Source of the DNA: Ambrosia x helenae
Lineage: Eukaryota > Streptophyta > Magnoliopsida > Asterales > Asteraceae
Assembly: GCA_030844895.1 (NCBI GenBank)
Contig: CM061224.1
Location: 72,610,567-72,674,566 of the forward strand
DNA: 64,000 nucleotides
Direction: 5' to 3'
Shown: positions 35,234 through 45,229 of the stretch, piece by piece
Numbering within the stretch: position 1 is the stretch's first letter
Layout of the letters: every line of letters begins with the position of its first letter
Made by a program: the position numbers and the translations under genes
Notes under the pieces: generated by a model
The model's database searches: none
Told to the model about the DNA's origin: nothing
Seen by the model: only the letters and a program-made list of their open reading frames with translations

Positions 35234-37821
35234 TGTGACACTCGGCATGTTCGGCTTAAACATATTAGTAACATCTAAGTCTACCTTAGCGAGAAACATT
35301 TATAAACAAACTTAACTGGGTTAGTTGAGTCGGTCAAGTCAGGATTGCCCAGGGTACAATGATCTGGAGGATCATTGGGAGTCGTTTTGGTAATACACTA
35401 GTACCGGGTTCCGTTGTTGGTGACATTACATGAACTAATTAAGTATATGTGTAGATTATGGGTCGCGTGGTGGATTATATACATAGATGTGTTTAAATGA
35501 TGTGTAAATGATTATCTGTGCTTAAATGTGTTAAATATAGACTAAGGATGCATGCTTATGTGTTAAGATGTGTTAGAATGCGTTAAACACGACAAACTGG
35601 AAAACTAGTTAAGAAGGGGCTCTGGTTCGACCACTTCGAGTGGTCGAAGGAGAGGAAAATTGTCTGGTTCGACCCATGCAAGTGGGCGAACCAGGGAAGT
35701 GGAGTCGAAGAATTCCCTTCGACCTGGACAAGTCTCATTCGACCCTGTGAAAGGGGCGAAGGAGACCACCTTCGACCAATCAATTGGTGCGAAGGAGGAT
35801 CAGTATAAATACCAACCTTAGTCATTTTTCATCATTTCACAAACCCTAACCGTCCCAAAACGCTCTCAAACGATCTTAAACACTAAGGAAGGAGTTTTTG
35901 CTCTTCTTTTTCATAATCTAACCTATCTACAACATCTAAACAAGAATCCAAGGTGTGTTCATAATCCTAATCTTTTTGAAGCATTTTAATTCGTTTTCAT
36001 CTAACCTTAATTGTCCAGATCTGTTTCTAAGGGTGTTTTTATGATCAAAAACCTTTTAAACATCTTTCTAAAACAAAACCCTATCATTTAACATGAGTTT
36101 TCATAATAAATAACATGTGTTAATTGAGTATTATGTGGTGTAATGTGTTATTCAATGCTTTGCTGCTTTATCTATGTTAGAGACATGATGTAGGATTGCT
36201 TTTAATGCTGATTGATTGTTGTTTAGGGTTAGAATCGATGGGATGATGATATCATGTGTAAATTGGGGATTTTGACGAATCTAGACGTAACATGTGGTGT
36301 TTATAATCAATAGAACCCATAGGGATGATCGGATGATCGACAAACTGAGTATTTTAAGTCAAACATGAGTCGATTTCAAAAGTTTCCAAATTGGGTAAAG
36401 ATTTCATGCATGAAAGTGACGTTTCCATAATTTTTACCATTTTGGGAAAGGGCTGAAACGGATATGGTTTGGGGCAAAATCAGTGGGGTTTTGTTAGGAT
36501 AACATAATCATGATTGACTGCTGTGATTGGTGATGTTTCGAGTCGTTTTGAATGTGTTTTAAGCGTTTTTAGGCAAAATAGAACAACAGGGGCGAACCTG
36601 GCGTCCTTCGACCAGTCGAAGGTGCGAAGGAGGAATCCCAGGGTCGAACCAGGCTTTTCAGTGGGCGAACGTGGCAAAACGTGCGAAGGAAGCATCAAAC
36701 GGTCGAACGAGAGGTAAAACGGGCGAAGGAGAGTAAAAAGGTGCGAAGGAGGCCTTAAACTGACTGGTTCGACCGTTCTGATGCAGAAATGAGATTTTTG
36801 ATACAAACTAAGTGTTTTATGCTTGAACCTTGCGTGTAATCTATGTGTACTTGATTAGTTAGGGTAATGGGTCACCAACGGGATGTCGGGTCGGTCTAGT
36901 GTGTCGGTTAAACATTTAAACACGTTTTAAAACATACTCGGTTATGATCTGGACAATCGGGGGCTAGATAACCTTATGGTTATTAGTCGGAACACTTATG
37001 TGAACATTTTGATAGATCTCCGGTAGAGGGATTATCAAGGGCTAAACATCTTTACTTATATTTGAAGAACGCTATCTAAGGTGAGTTCACGGCCCCACTT
37101 TTACTGCTTTAACTTTTGGGGGAGAAAACATGCGCTAAACGGTTTTGGTAACATATGTCATACTATGGTTTTAACTTTATATTGCTATACGATCTTTTGG
37201 AAAGTCCCGGGGGAAACCATGAATGTGCGGGTCTGCACAACGGGGGAAATGTGGATAGATCTATTGGGCGTGACCTGCCCCACTCGTCGGCTTGGAGGGC
37301 CGGGCGGGTGCATGTTGTCTCGAACAGGTACATTGGTATCATGCTGAACATACGGGCTGCTTAAACATGCTGAACATTGCTAAACGTGTCTAGTAATGGT
37401 TTCCAATCGTAGTAGTAATGAAACATACGCCTAGCTAGCGTACTTGGTAACATTGATATAGTATGGACATGGTAACACTTTGGTAACATTTTTGAACAAA
37501 CCTGTGAACTCACCAGCATTATATGTTGACATCTTTTTGGCATGTTTTTCTCAGGTCGCTAAGGTAGCAATGAATGGAACTAGGCGCACGGGTCTGCATT
37601 GGCGTCTAGATTTTAGTGCACGTTTTGTAATAAGTGTCTTGGATCCTTGGGAACACTGTTTGTAGAGATTAAATTCTTTAAATGCTTCCGCTGGTTAAAT
37701 TAATGGTTATGGTTGTTTACGTTTTTCATATAGAGTTGTTTATTGTGATCGTTGACTTGGATCCTGGTTTGTCATGCGCCTCGCGGTAAGACCCCGCAAG
37801 TGGTAATTTGAGGGTGTGACA
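35234..37821 (+). repeat. 3' LTR of the Ty3 chromovirus
   Basis: Nearly identical to the 5' LTR, including dyad array (35626-35796), TATAAATA (35804-35811) and putative leader intron (37081-37554). Followed by the target duplication CTTGT. Confidence 0.96.
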
Positions 37822-38258
37822 CTTGTATTAAAAAAATTTGATTTTGATTGATTTTTTTACTTGTTCTCACGGTTCTCACGATATTTAGTGTTCTCAAGAT
37901 AACCCTCCCCTACATATATATATATATTATATATATATAGATTTTATTCTATTTGTTGGGTGATAGAGACTAAGACAATATATAAAATCACCAATTGATG
38001 AAGATCGAACTTAAAATAATAAAAGAATAAAATTGATTGTGGTCCTCATCACGTTTAGGGAGACGCTGTGTGATATAGAATGGGAAAATATGTATCTATC
38101 TATATAAAAGAAAACATATATGCTAACGTGACGTGCAATGGAGGTCTCAACCTCTCCTTGAAAGTGTCACGTGACATCATAATTGAAAGATTTTAATGTT
38201 TTTAAGTTATTTCATTTTTTTAATTTAAAAAAAAAAAAGATAAACATAAAACCCTTAA

Positions 38259-40137
38259 GACTGTAAGGAGTGGGGCGGAAGGGGGGAACACCGCCGCCAC
38301 AGGGGCGGGAAGCATGGCGTGGGGCTGGGGGCGGGGAGGGCTTCACCGGCGTGGGGGGAGTAGGGGGGACACATGGCAGGCGGGTATTGGGCCAGCATTC
38401 TTGAACGGTAACATTTAAAAAAAAAAAAAAAAAAAAATTTAATTTTCAAACGGCTATGTTAACGGTCAAAAAAAAAAATTATAAATTACCCCCATTTCAC
38501 TACAAAACACCACTTTAACCAATTTTTATACACTTTTCAACCAAATTTTATACAATTTTCATCCAAATTTTATACACTCCTCAACCAAAAATGAACTCAT
38601 ACAACCGAGGCTTCGACCCGAACAACCCATACGCGTTTGTCCCGAATCCGAATACACCACCGGTTCGCCGATCCCAAACCGTCCACCCATTCCTTCACCT
38701 TGTCCCGACTACGCGGGTTATGCGGGTTTCATTAGTGGGCAAATTTATCCGAATTTCCCATTCAATGATTCTCTCGTTCCTTCACAACTTCCTTCACAAC
38801 TTCCTTTAACCCAAACCGTACCCGAAACACAACCCCAAAATGTCGCGGGATCATCTTCGGGTAAAACCCCCCCTGCAAGAAGAAGTCACAGGAGAAGACC
38901 CCGGAGGAAAAAGCAGTAGCCGCCGCTAACCGCCAACCACTTAAGTGGACACCCGATGAAGAGCTCGCTATAACGAAAGCGTGGATAAGCGAGTCGAAAA
39001 ACAAGAAGGTATTTGTAATAATTTTTTTAACATGATTTTTATTTGTAAGGTGTTGCTAATATTTTTTTTTTTTTTTGTAGGAACTAGTCGCCATAAAATC
39101 GACTTTTGGAACGACATAAACGCCGCGTTCCATGGGTTGATGGGACGAGAGTTCTATCGAGCAAAACGATAGTCTCTCGTCCAAGTGGACAGAGATAAAC
39201 AGGGCAATGAACGCGTTTTCAACCGCATTATTATTACGCAAGAAACAATCCAAGAAGCGTGAAACGGACATCGACAGCCTAACCCGCTCGCTGTTAGCGT
39301 TTCGTAACGAAACCGGTCTCGAATTCAAGTTTCTTCATTGTTGGGAAATCGCCAAGAACCACTCAAAATGGGCGTACGTCCCCACTGCAAGCAACTCCGC
39401 AAAAAGGTCGAAAACAAATTCGTCAAGAAACCGTCAAACTGATCCTGAAAACGTAGAAGCCGTTAATTTGGATGATGACGAGTTTGAAGAGGAATTGAGT
39501 CGCCCACCGGTCGAGATAAGTCAAAAAAGAGGGCGCAAAAATCTACTGCCTCGGGTTCGGGCTCTGGATCAACGGCGCCTACAGCGCTGACTTGCAAGAT
39601 TTAAATGCCACCATGATTCAGTTCAATACGATTCAAGAAAAATGCTCGAGGAGAAAAAAAAATATTCGCGAAGCGTTTGAAAAAAATTGACTATGAAAGA
39701 GCGCAAATTGTCTATCAAAGAGCAGCGCGAAAAACGCGAGGATTTGAAATTTCTCGCCATGAACACCGACCATATGCAAGGGCCGAGTTAGAGATGACGC
39801 TTCAAATGAAGCGTGATATTATGGAAAAATATAATCTGAACTAATTTGTTAGTCTTTAATTTTTTTCGGTTTTATTGTATTTTTTTAATTTTCTAGGTTT
39901 TTTTTTGTATTTTCTAGTTTGATTATTAAAAATTATTTATTATTATTATTGTTTTATATAACAAAGTTAAAAAAAAAAAAAAAACAAAACAAAATGCCAC
40001 ATGGCACTTCCCCCCCTCTTCCCCCCCCTCCCCTTCCACTCCCCACAATTATTTTCCCCCCCCACAAGGGTCCCACAAGTGCCACATGGCGCTTCATCCC
40101 CCTCTCCCACCCTCCCCCCCCACCACTCCTTATAGTC
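38259..40137 (+). mobile_element. PIF/Harbinger element lacking the transposase
   Basis: Left end GACTGTAAGGAGTGGGGC; the right end reads, on the minus strand, GACTATAAGGAGTGGTGGGG. The 3-bp duplication TAA flanks both ends (38256-38258 and 40138-40140), as expected for PIF/Harbinger. GC-rich subterminal regions, (CCCC)n on the right. It carries only the MYB-like second protein of this superfamily, already broken; no DDE transposase is present. Also short repeats of CCACATGGC near both ends (38370 and 39998). Confidence 0.88.
38591..39844 (+). pseudogene. Harbinger MYB/SANT-like ORF1 protein, broken
   Basis: Starts MNSYNRGFDPNNPYAF with a Pro/Asn-rich head. The DNA-binding part reads KWTPDEELAITKAWISESKN, then after an apparent intron (GTATTTG near 39008 to TTTTGTAG at 39080) GTSRHKIDFWNDINAAF; these are the trihelix/MYB-like features of Harbinger ORF1 proteins, which are often annotated in plants as 'glutathione S-transferase T3-like'. 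Then FKFLHCWEIAKNHSKW and NLDDDEFEEE, and a C-terminal KEQREKREDLKFLAMNTDHM...DIMEKYNLN. In active systems this protein partners the DDE transposase. Here several shifts (near 38700, 39170 and 39560-39700) break the frame. Confidence 0.75.
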
Positions 40138-40660
40138 TAAATTAAAGTGAGTTTATTTAGAAAAAAAAAAATTTAAAAATAAATTAAAATTTTCTCTCTC
40201 TGTTCCTCTCATAATTTTTAAACGTTTATATCTTTATATACGGGATTTCTTTAAGAAAAAAATTACACCAAATTAACGAGCATTTTATTATCTTTCCAAC
40301 GAGTACCATAGTCCTATATAAAAAAACGGAGAAAAATCGACTATTTTTTGTAGGGTTTCGTTCATACAGAAAAAAAACACACAAGTGTTCATGTTATTCA
40401 TTAATCATGTTTTTTCTTAAACCAGGTTCTATCTACGATGTTGAAAATCAGCCCAATCATCATGTTATCATTGGAATTTTACTAGGTATACTTCATCAAG
40501 AGAAGTTAGAGAAAGAATCGCGCAACACTACAACACATGGTGTCATCTTATAGCAAGGTTATTTTTTTATTTATTTAATTACAAGAGTAATAATTATTAC
40601 TATTAGTATTAGTATTATTAGAATGGTTATATTTTTCAACCCCGGACGCTCCCGGAAAGA

Positions 40661-41064
40661 ATTGATAGTTGCTGACGTGGCGTTCAATGGTGGCCTCAAC
40701 CATCTATTGATTATGCCACGTGGCATAATGAGAGCAATGATTACAACTTCCAACTTAAGTGTTTGTTTAGTTGATTAGGTAGAATTATAAGATCCATTAG
40801 AATGTGAGAAATTAGAGAGATGTGATGAGTTTTTTAATAGTTGCAGCTTACATAAGTGATTCTTTAGATGATTACTTATTAGGTTTTAGATTAGAGAATA
40901 TGAGTTATTACTGATTAGAATACTATGAACATGCAATGATTGAGAGATTTTGTGGTTAGTTAACTTGAGCCATTTGCAATAGGTTATCACGTAAAATTAG
41001 ATTTTTCCCCCGAGACCCTCCCAGGATAATCAGCCAGTAAAGTATATTAATCTTTATGTTATAA
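40661..41064. other. Sequence between two Helitrons
   Basis: Starts with GCTGACGTGGCGTTCAATGG, resembling the start of Helitron D (GCTAACGTGACGTGCAATGG at 38123), and ends near 41035 with CCCCGAGACCCTCCCAGGA, a decayed Helitron hairpin. Possibly another truncated Helitron copy; no gene. Confidence 0.4.
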
Positions 41065-42499
41065 CTAGCTTATACCCCGGGAGCGTCCCGGGTTGAGAAA
41101 TCTAAGTAAAGTGAATAAAATTAGAAGTATCTAAACTATAAAAATGGCATCTATGTATCAACTTACATCAGATACTTTTAAAAAAAATAATACCAAAAGA
41201 TCCATTTCACCTTACAACATCAACACCTAAAACAGAATATTAAGATCCCAAGCACTTCAAGGGGACAAAGATTGTTTAGCACCAATACATTCAGTCAAAG
41301 GTCTTTAACTGTATACAATAAGATTTGAGCTATTTTAGAATATGGTAGAAAAAGAAAACATAGCAATTACCTGAGAGAGCATCCCGGTTTGAAATATCTA
41401 ATCTGACATAATAAAATATCTAATATGACAACATAATTAATTACTTGCAAATATATGATTAATGATTATTATTATTATTATTATTATTATTATAAAAACA
41501 AAATCTCTGCCATAAAGTTATCATATTCTAATATAAAAAAAGGGTAATTGGGTCGGGTATCACCTAATCCCAGGCTCGACCCAAACCCACAATATATTTT
41601 AAACTATATCCAAACCTGACACAAGTTAAATGCAGGAAAGCTTCGGGTAGCACTTAACCTAAAACAATTAACAATGTATCTTCAATGTTAGTGCATAACC
41701 TTAAACACTATATAACTCTAACTAGTTTTTTATCCCGGAGCGTCCCGGGTTAAAATATTTAATATGACATAATAAAATATATTATTATTATTATTTTAAA
41801 CAAATCTCTGCAATAAGTTATGATATTCAAATATTAAAAAACGAATCTCTGCGCCGGGGTATAAATCTAGTGCCATTACAAATGAATTCGGAAGTTTGTA
41901 ATCGATCATTCTAAAAAACTAACATGAAATAAGAAATAAAAAGTTAATTATTGAAATATCGAATGCATCAGTCTAAGGGTTATGTGATGCGTAAAAAATT
42001 CATGGGTATATGATCGGGTATATAGTTCGGGTATTTGTGTATGTTGTTTTCGGTAATCGGGTCGGCTATCACCTAATCCCAGACCCGACCCAAACCCACA
42101 ATTTTTTTAAACTAATCCCAAACCCGATACAATACCTATCGGGTTACAAAAAATAGTCATTTTTTTCTCCGTTTTTTTATATCGCACTATGGTATTCGTT
42201 GGAAAGATAATAAAACGCTCGTTAATTTGGTGTAATTTTTTTCTTTAAAAATTCCCGTATATAAAAGATATTAACGTTTAAAAGTTATGGGAGGAAACAT
42301 GAGAAAGAAAATAATAAATGTTTAATATTTATATTTAGTAGATTAGGTATTAATAGATTTGATTAAAGATTTATAATAGATTAGATTAAATCATATTTAT
42401 TCTTTTTTTAATTGGTTTACACTTGCCACATCACATCCTATGTGGCATCTTTCAAATGAGAGATTGCATAAGATTATGACATGTAGGATTAATCCCTTT

Positions 42500-42533
<34 letters not shown>

Positions 42534-43012
42534 GATATTAAAACCTAACTTAAAACAATGTACAACTCCAATGCTAACACATGTTGTAAATAAAAATCAT
42601 TTTTACTGGTTTGAACATAACTAATGACTTGCCTATACATGATTAATGAATAACCTGAACACTTTATGTTTTTTTGCTGTATGAACAAAACCACACAAAA
42701 AAATAGTCGTTTTTTTTCTCCGTTTTTTATATAGCACTATGGTACCCGTTGGAAAGATAATAAAACGCTCGTTAATTTGGTGTAATTTTTTTTCTTTAAA
42801 AAATCTCGTATATAAAAGATATTAACGTTTAAAAGTTATGGGAGAAAACATTAGAGATAAAAATCTAATTTTGTTTTAAATTTTAAAATTATTATTTTTC
42901 TAAAATAAAGCTCTTGCCACATGGGATGACACATGGCACACTCAATGAAGAGATAATCTCTTTAAGTGCCATGTTATTAAAATAGCTTTGTTTATTATAT
43001 GTATAATATAGA
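41065..43012 (-). mobile_element. Non-autonomous Helitron, family B (minus), containing a family A copy
   Basis: On the minus strand it starts at 43012 with TCTATATTATACATATAATA after an A, and ends at 41065 with hairpin CCCGGGACGCTCCCGGGG and TATAAGCTAG before a T. The shared module is at 42700-42860. A second family A fragment (TTTGAAATATCTAATCTGAC at 41390, to about 41640) and the complete family A copy 4 (41722-42535) lie inside, so B is older than A copy 4. Confidence 0.75.
41722..42535 (-). mobile_element. Non-autonomous Helitron, family A, copy 4 (minus)
   Basis: Starts on minus at 42535 with TCTATATAAATATATATA and TTGCAAAGGGATTAATCC, ends at 41722 with AACCCGGGACGCTCCGGGAT and AAAAAACTAG. 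Host A before and T after are present. One base lost in the hairpin stem. No coding sequence. Confidence 0.85.
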
Positions 43013-43216
43013 TCGATAGATAGATACATATAGATAGATTTTTTTGTATTGTTTTATAGTTATTTGGATCATCGGTTGGGTTCTAAATTATACTATGCTT
43101 CCTATTTCTATGGTGAATGCTTATTTATAAATCACTAATTAAAACCGGGAATATAGTTTCAAAAAAATTTGAAATTAAAGGTTATTTTTCTAATATAATG
43201 AATGTTTAATAAGTAA

Positions 43217-43435
43217 GGGTCTGTTTGGTAGCCTCTTAATATGGTTTTGAACCATTCAGCTCTGAATGGTTTAACATTTAGACTGTTATTTTAATCTAAA
43301 AAGGCTCTGAATAGAATGGTTAAGAGCTGAATCATTCAGACTTTGTGCATAGCTAAACATTTAGCACTTAATCATTCAGAGCCTTTTAAACATTTAGATC
43401 TCTTAATGATTGAGCACTAATCAACCAAACAGCCC
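43217..43435. mobile_element. Tourist-like MITE 1
   Basis: Begins GGGTCTGTTTGGTAGCCTC and ends CAACCAAACAGCCC: inverted repeats of the GGG(T)CTGTTTGGT type. Flanked by TAA on the left and TTA on the right, so a mutated 3-bp duplication. Interior is rich in palindromic AACCATTCAG / CTGAATGGTT repeats. Confidence 0.75.
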
Positions 43436-43504
43436 TTAAGTCGTGCTTTTGTTGATGTATTCAATGCATTTAATTAGACAAATGAACACATACATCTATT
43501 TAAA

Positions 43505-43913
43505 CTAGTAGGAAACCCGTGCGATGCGGCGGCAACGACAATTTAAAGGGTACTTTTTTAGTTGGTTTATCATCAATCTTCTTGTTATAAATGTATAGTA
43601 TTTTTTGTTAGTTTTCTTATTTATATATATTTTTAACGAAATTTTATCACGTAATTGACCTTTTGTATTCTTATTAAAGTTTTCGAGTTAGTAGCAACAA
43701 TGATAGTTTAGTAACTGGGAATATGAGACAAAATGCGACTGGTGACCGGATATTTTAATGTCATAATAACATAGAGCTTGCTACTGAGATGGAGCATCTA
43801 AATTTTTCAACAAGGTTCCACAAGTCTCGTGGTTTTTGTGCATTCTAAAAAAAACATCATTTGTTTAAAAAAGAGGAAATGTGTAAAATTTTTCATCAAA
43901 AAGGTTCATATTT

Positions 43914-43940
<27 letters not shown>
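43505..43940 (-). mobile_element. Helitron 3' end, family E (minus), 5' end unclear
   Basis: On the minus strand CCGCATCGCACGGGTTTCC then TACTAG and a following T: hairpin-like GC segment plus CTAG as in other plant Helitrons. The 5' start was not identified with certainty; the end coordinate is the point where the (CA)n/(TA)n microsatellite begins. Confidence 0.5.
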
Positions 43941-43944
<4 letters not shown>

Positions 43945-44115
43945 GGTTCAGATATAAAGGAGTGTTTTGGGAGAAGGTGAGAAATAAATGTGTCATTAGA
44001 TCATATGGATGGATGAGATTAAATTAGTGATAAACTTGTAAATTATGTTATGATCTAATTAAATTAATAATATATAGTATGGGGTACATAGGTAAAAAAT
44101 ACTTCATTTATATAA

Positions 44116-44429
44116 GGGGCTGTTTGGTTGATTAAGTGCTGAATCATTAAGAGGTCTGAATGGTTAAGAGGTCTGCATGGTTAAGTGCGGAATCATTAAG
44201 TTGGGCCTCTTAATGGTTAGTTTTCTTGTCCCACATTGGTATGAGAGTTTCATTAAGGTTCAGCCTAGTTCAGTACTTAATGATTCAGTGCTTAATGGTT
44301 CAGCAACATCCTAAGTCTTAATGATTCAGTCTTAACCATTCTATTCAGATCTGAAACAAACGCGCTGAATGCTAAATCATTCAGCACTGAATGGTTAAGA
44401 GCCTCATTAAGAGGCTACCAAATAGTCCC
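44116..44429. mobile_element. Tourist-like MITE 2
   Basis: Begins GGGGCTGTTTGGTTGATT, ends GGCTACCAAATAGTCCC, with TAA on both sides (44113-44115 and 44430-44432), a proper PIF/Tourist duplication. Same family as MITE 1: AATGGTTAAGAGG and AATCATTCAG blocks recur inside. Confidence 0.85.
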
Positions 44430-45229
44430 TAAATCTCATTAATTAAATCCCTCTTTTTAGAACGCCTCTCTCTCTTCTCCACAATTATCTTCACCTAACC
44501 TAGTTCTTCTTAATTTGCCGTCACCGTCCTGCAATTGTCGAGACCATCCACCATCATTTTATTATATATTTTTTCTTTCTTGATATGGCCTAACTTCTAA
44601 TCAACGTCACCCACTTCTATTTTTTACATTGTTGTGTCACTCCCCTCAATTGTTATATTTTGTTCTCATGTCCTCCCTCTGATCACTAGTTAGTGATTAT
44701 GTAAATGTGTTTTTGTACTCATCATTTATTTTTTTGGTTGTTAGTGAAGATGTGTTTTTATTTAAAATGGTGTCACTAATAAGGAACTTAAATACAAAAC
44801 AGAGTGTGTTTTATATTTGTTGCTTAACACGAGTATAAAAGGCAATGAGTTTTTATACTCGGCTTTTGTTTTGGTTTGTTAACAATGATGTGTTTTGTGT
44901 TGAATATTCTTAACAAAAAATGAATTTAAGTATAAAACACAATGTGTTTTTACATTTTTGCTTAGGGAGGTGATATTAAAACCCCCACAAAGCGCTCGCT
45001 TTAGCCAAAGCGAGGCGCTTTGGTTACTTTTTTAACTACCTCGGTCCGAGGTAATTATTCTTTCTGATTTGACCCCAGCGCCTAGCTTTGGCCTAAGCGA
45101 GGCTCCTGGAATCCAGCTTTTAATTTTGTTGTATTTTTGTGTTTGGGATTGGTTTTTTATTTATTTTTTTTTAATATAATTATTGTAAAAAAATTATAAA
45201 AATTAAAAAACAAAATAATAACCACCAAC
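44430..45229. other. Intergenic sequence with AAAGCG/CGCTTT motifs
   Basis: No gene. At 44990-45125 several self-complementary blocks, AAAGCG...CGCTTT and GCCAAAGCGAGGCGC, form a potential stem. A related block GCCAAAGCGCCTAGCTTTGGC is at 48650-48670, so 45.0-48.67 kb may be the body of one larger unit. (T)AAAACACA(A/G)TGTGTTTT palindromes occur at 44800-44960. Confidence 0.4.

Larger units (their letters stand above)
27312..37821 (+). mobile_element. Full-length Ty3 chromovirus, Tekay type
   Basis: Two LTRs of 2585 and 2588 bp begin TGTGACACTCGG and end GAGGGTGTGACA. Exact 5-bp target duplication CTTGT at 27307-27311 and 37822-37826. A primer binding site complementary to initiator tRNA-Met follows the 5' LTR, and a polypurine tract precedes the 3' LTR. 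Interior order: gag with CCHC knuckles, protease, reverse transcriptase, RNase H, integrase, C-terminal chromodomain, which is the order of plant chromoviruses; long LTRs and the chromodomain point to the Tekay/Del clade. By eye the LTRs differ by one substitution and about nine one-base indels, mostly in homopolymers, so the insertion is very recent. One pol frameshift is visible. It is the youngest large element in the window. Confidence 0.96.
26988..37910. mobile_element. Small TIR element split by the Ty3 retrotransposon
   Basis: Left end GGGGAAAGTTAATTTGAGAA; right end CTCAAGATAACCCTCCCC, inverted repeats of at least 30 bases with mismatches (both include GAGAACAC and CCGTGAGAAC). TA flanks both ends (26986-26987 and 37911-37912), as in Tc1/mariner-type MITEs, but TA is also common in the neighbouring microsatellite. 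Without the Ty3 insertion the element is only about 408 bp (26988-27311 and 37827-37910) and has no gene. Confidence 0.75.
38099..40660 (+). mobile_element. Helitron-like element, family D, carrying a PIF/Harbinger insertion
   Basis: TCTATATAAAAGAAAAC after an A (38098) is a typical Helitron 5' end. The likely 3' side is the hairpin CCGGACGCTCCCGG at 40642-40655, but no CTAG follows, so the end is truncated. The shared Helitron module (TTTAAACG ... CGGAGAAAA ... ACTATTTTTTGTA) lies at 40190-40353. The 1.88 kb between 38259 and 40137 is a later insertion. Confidence 0.6.
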
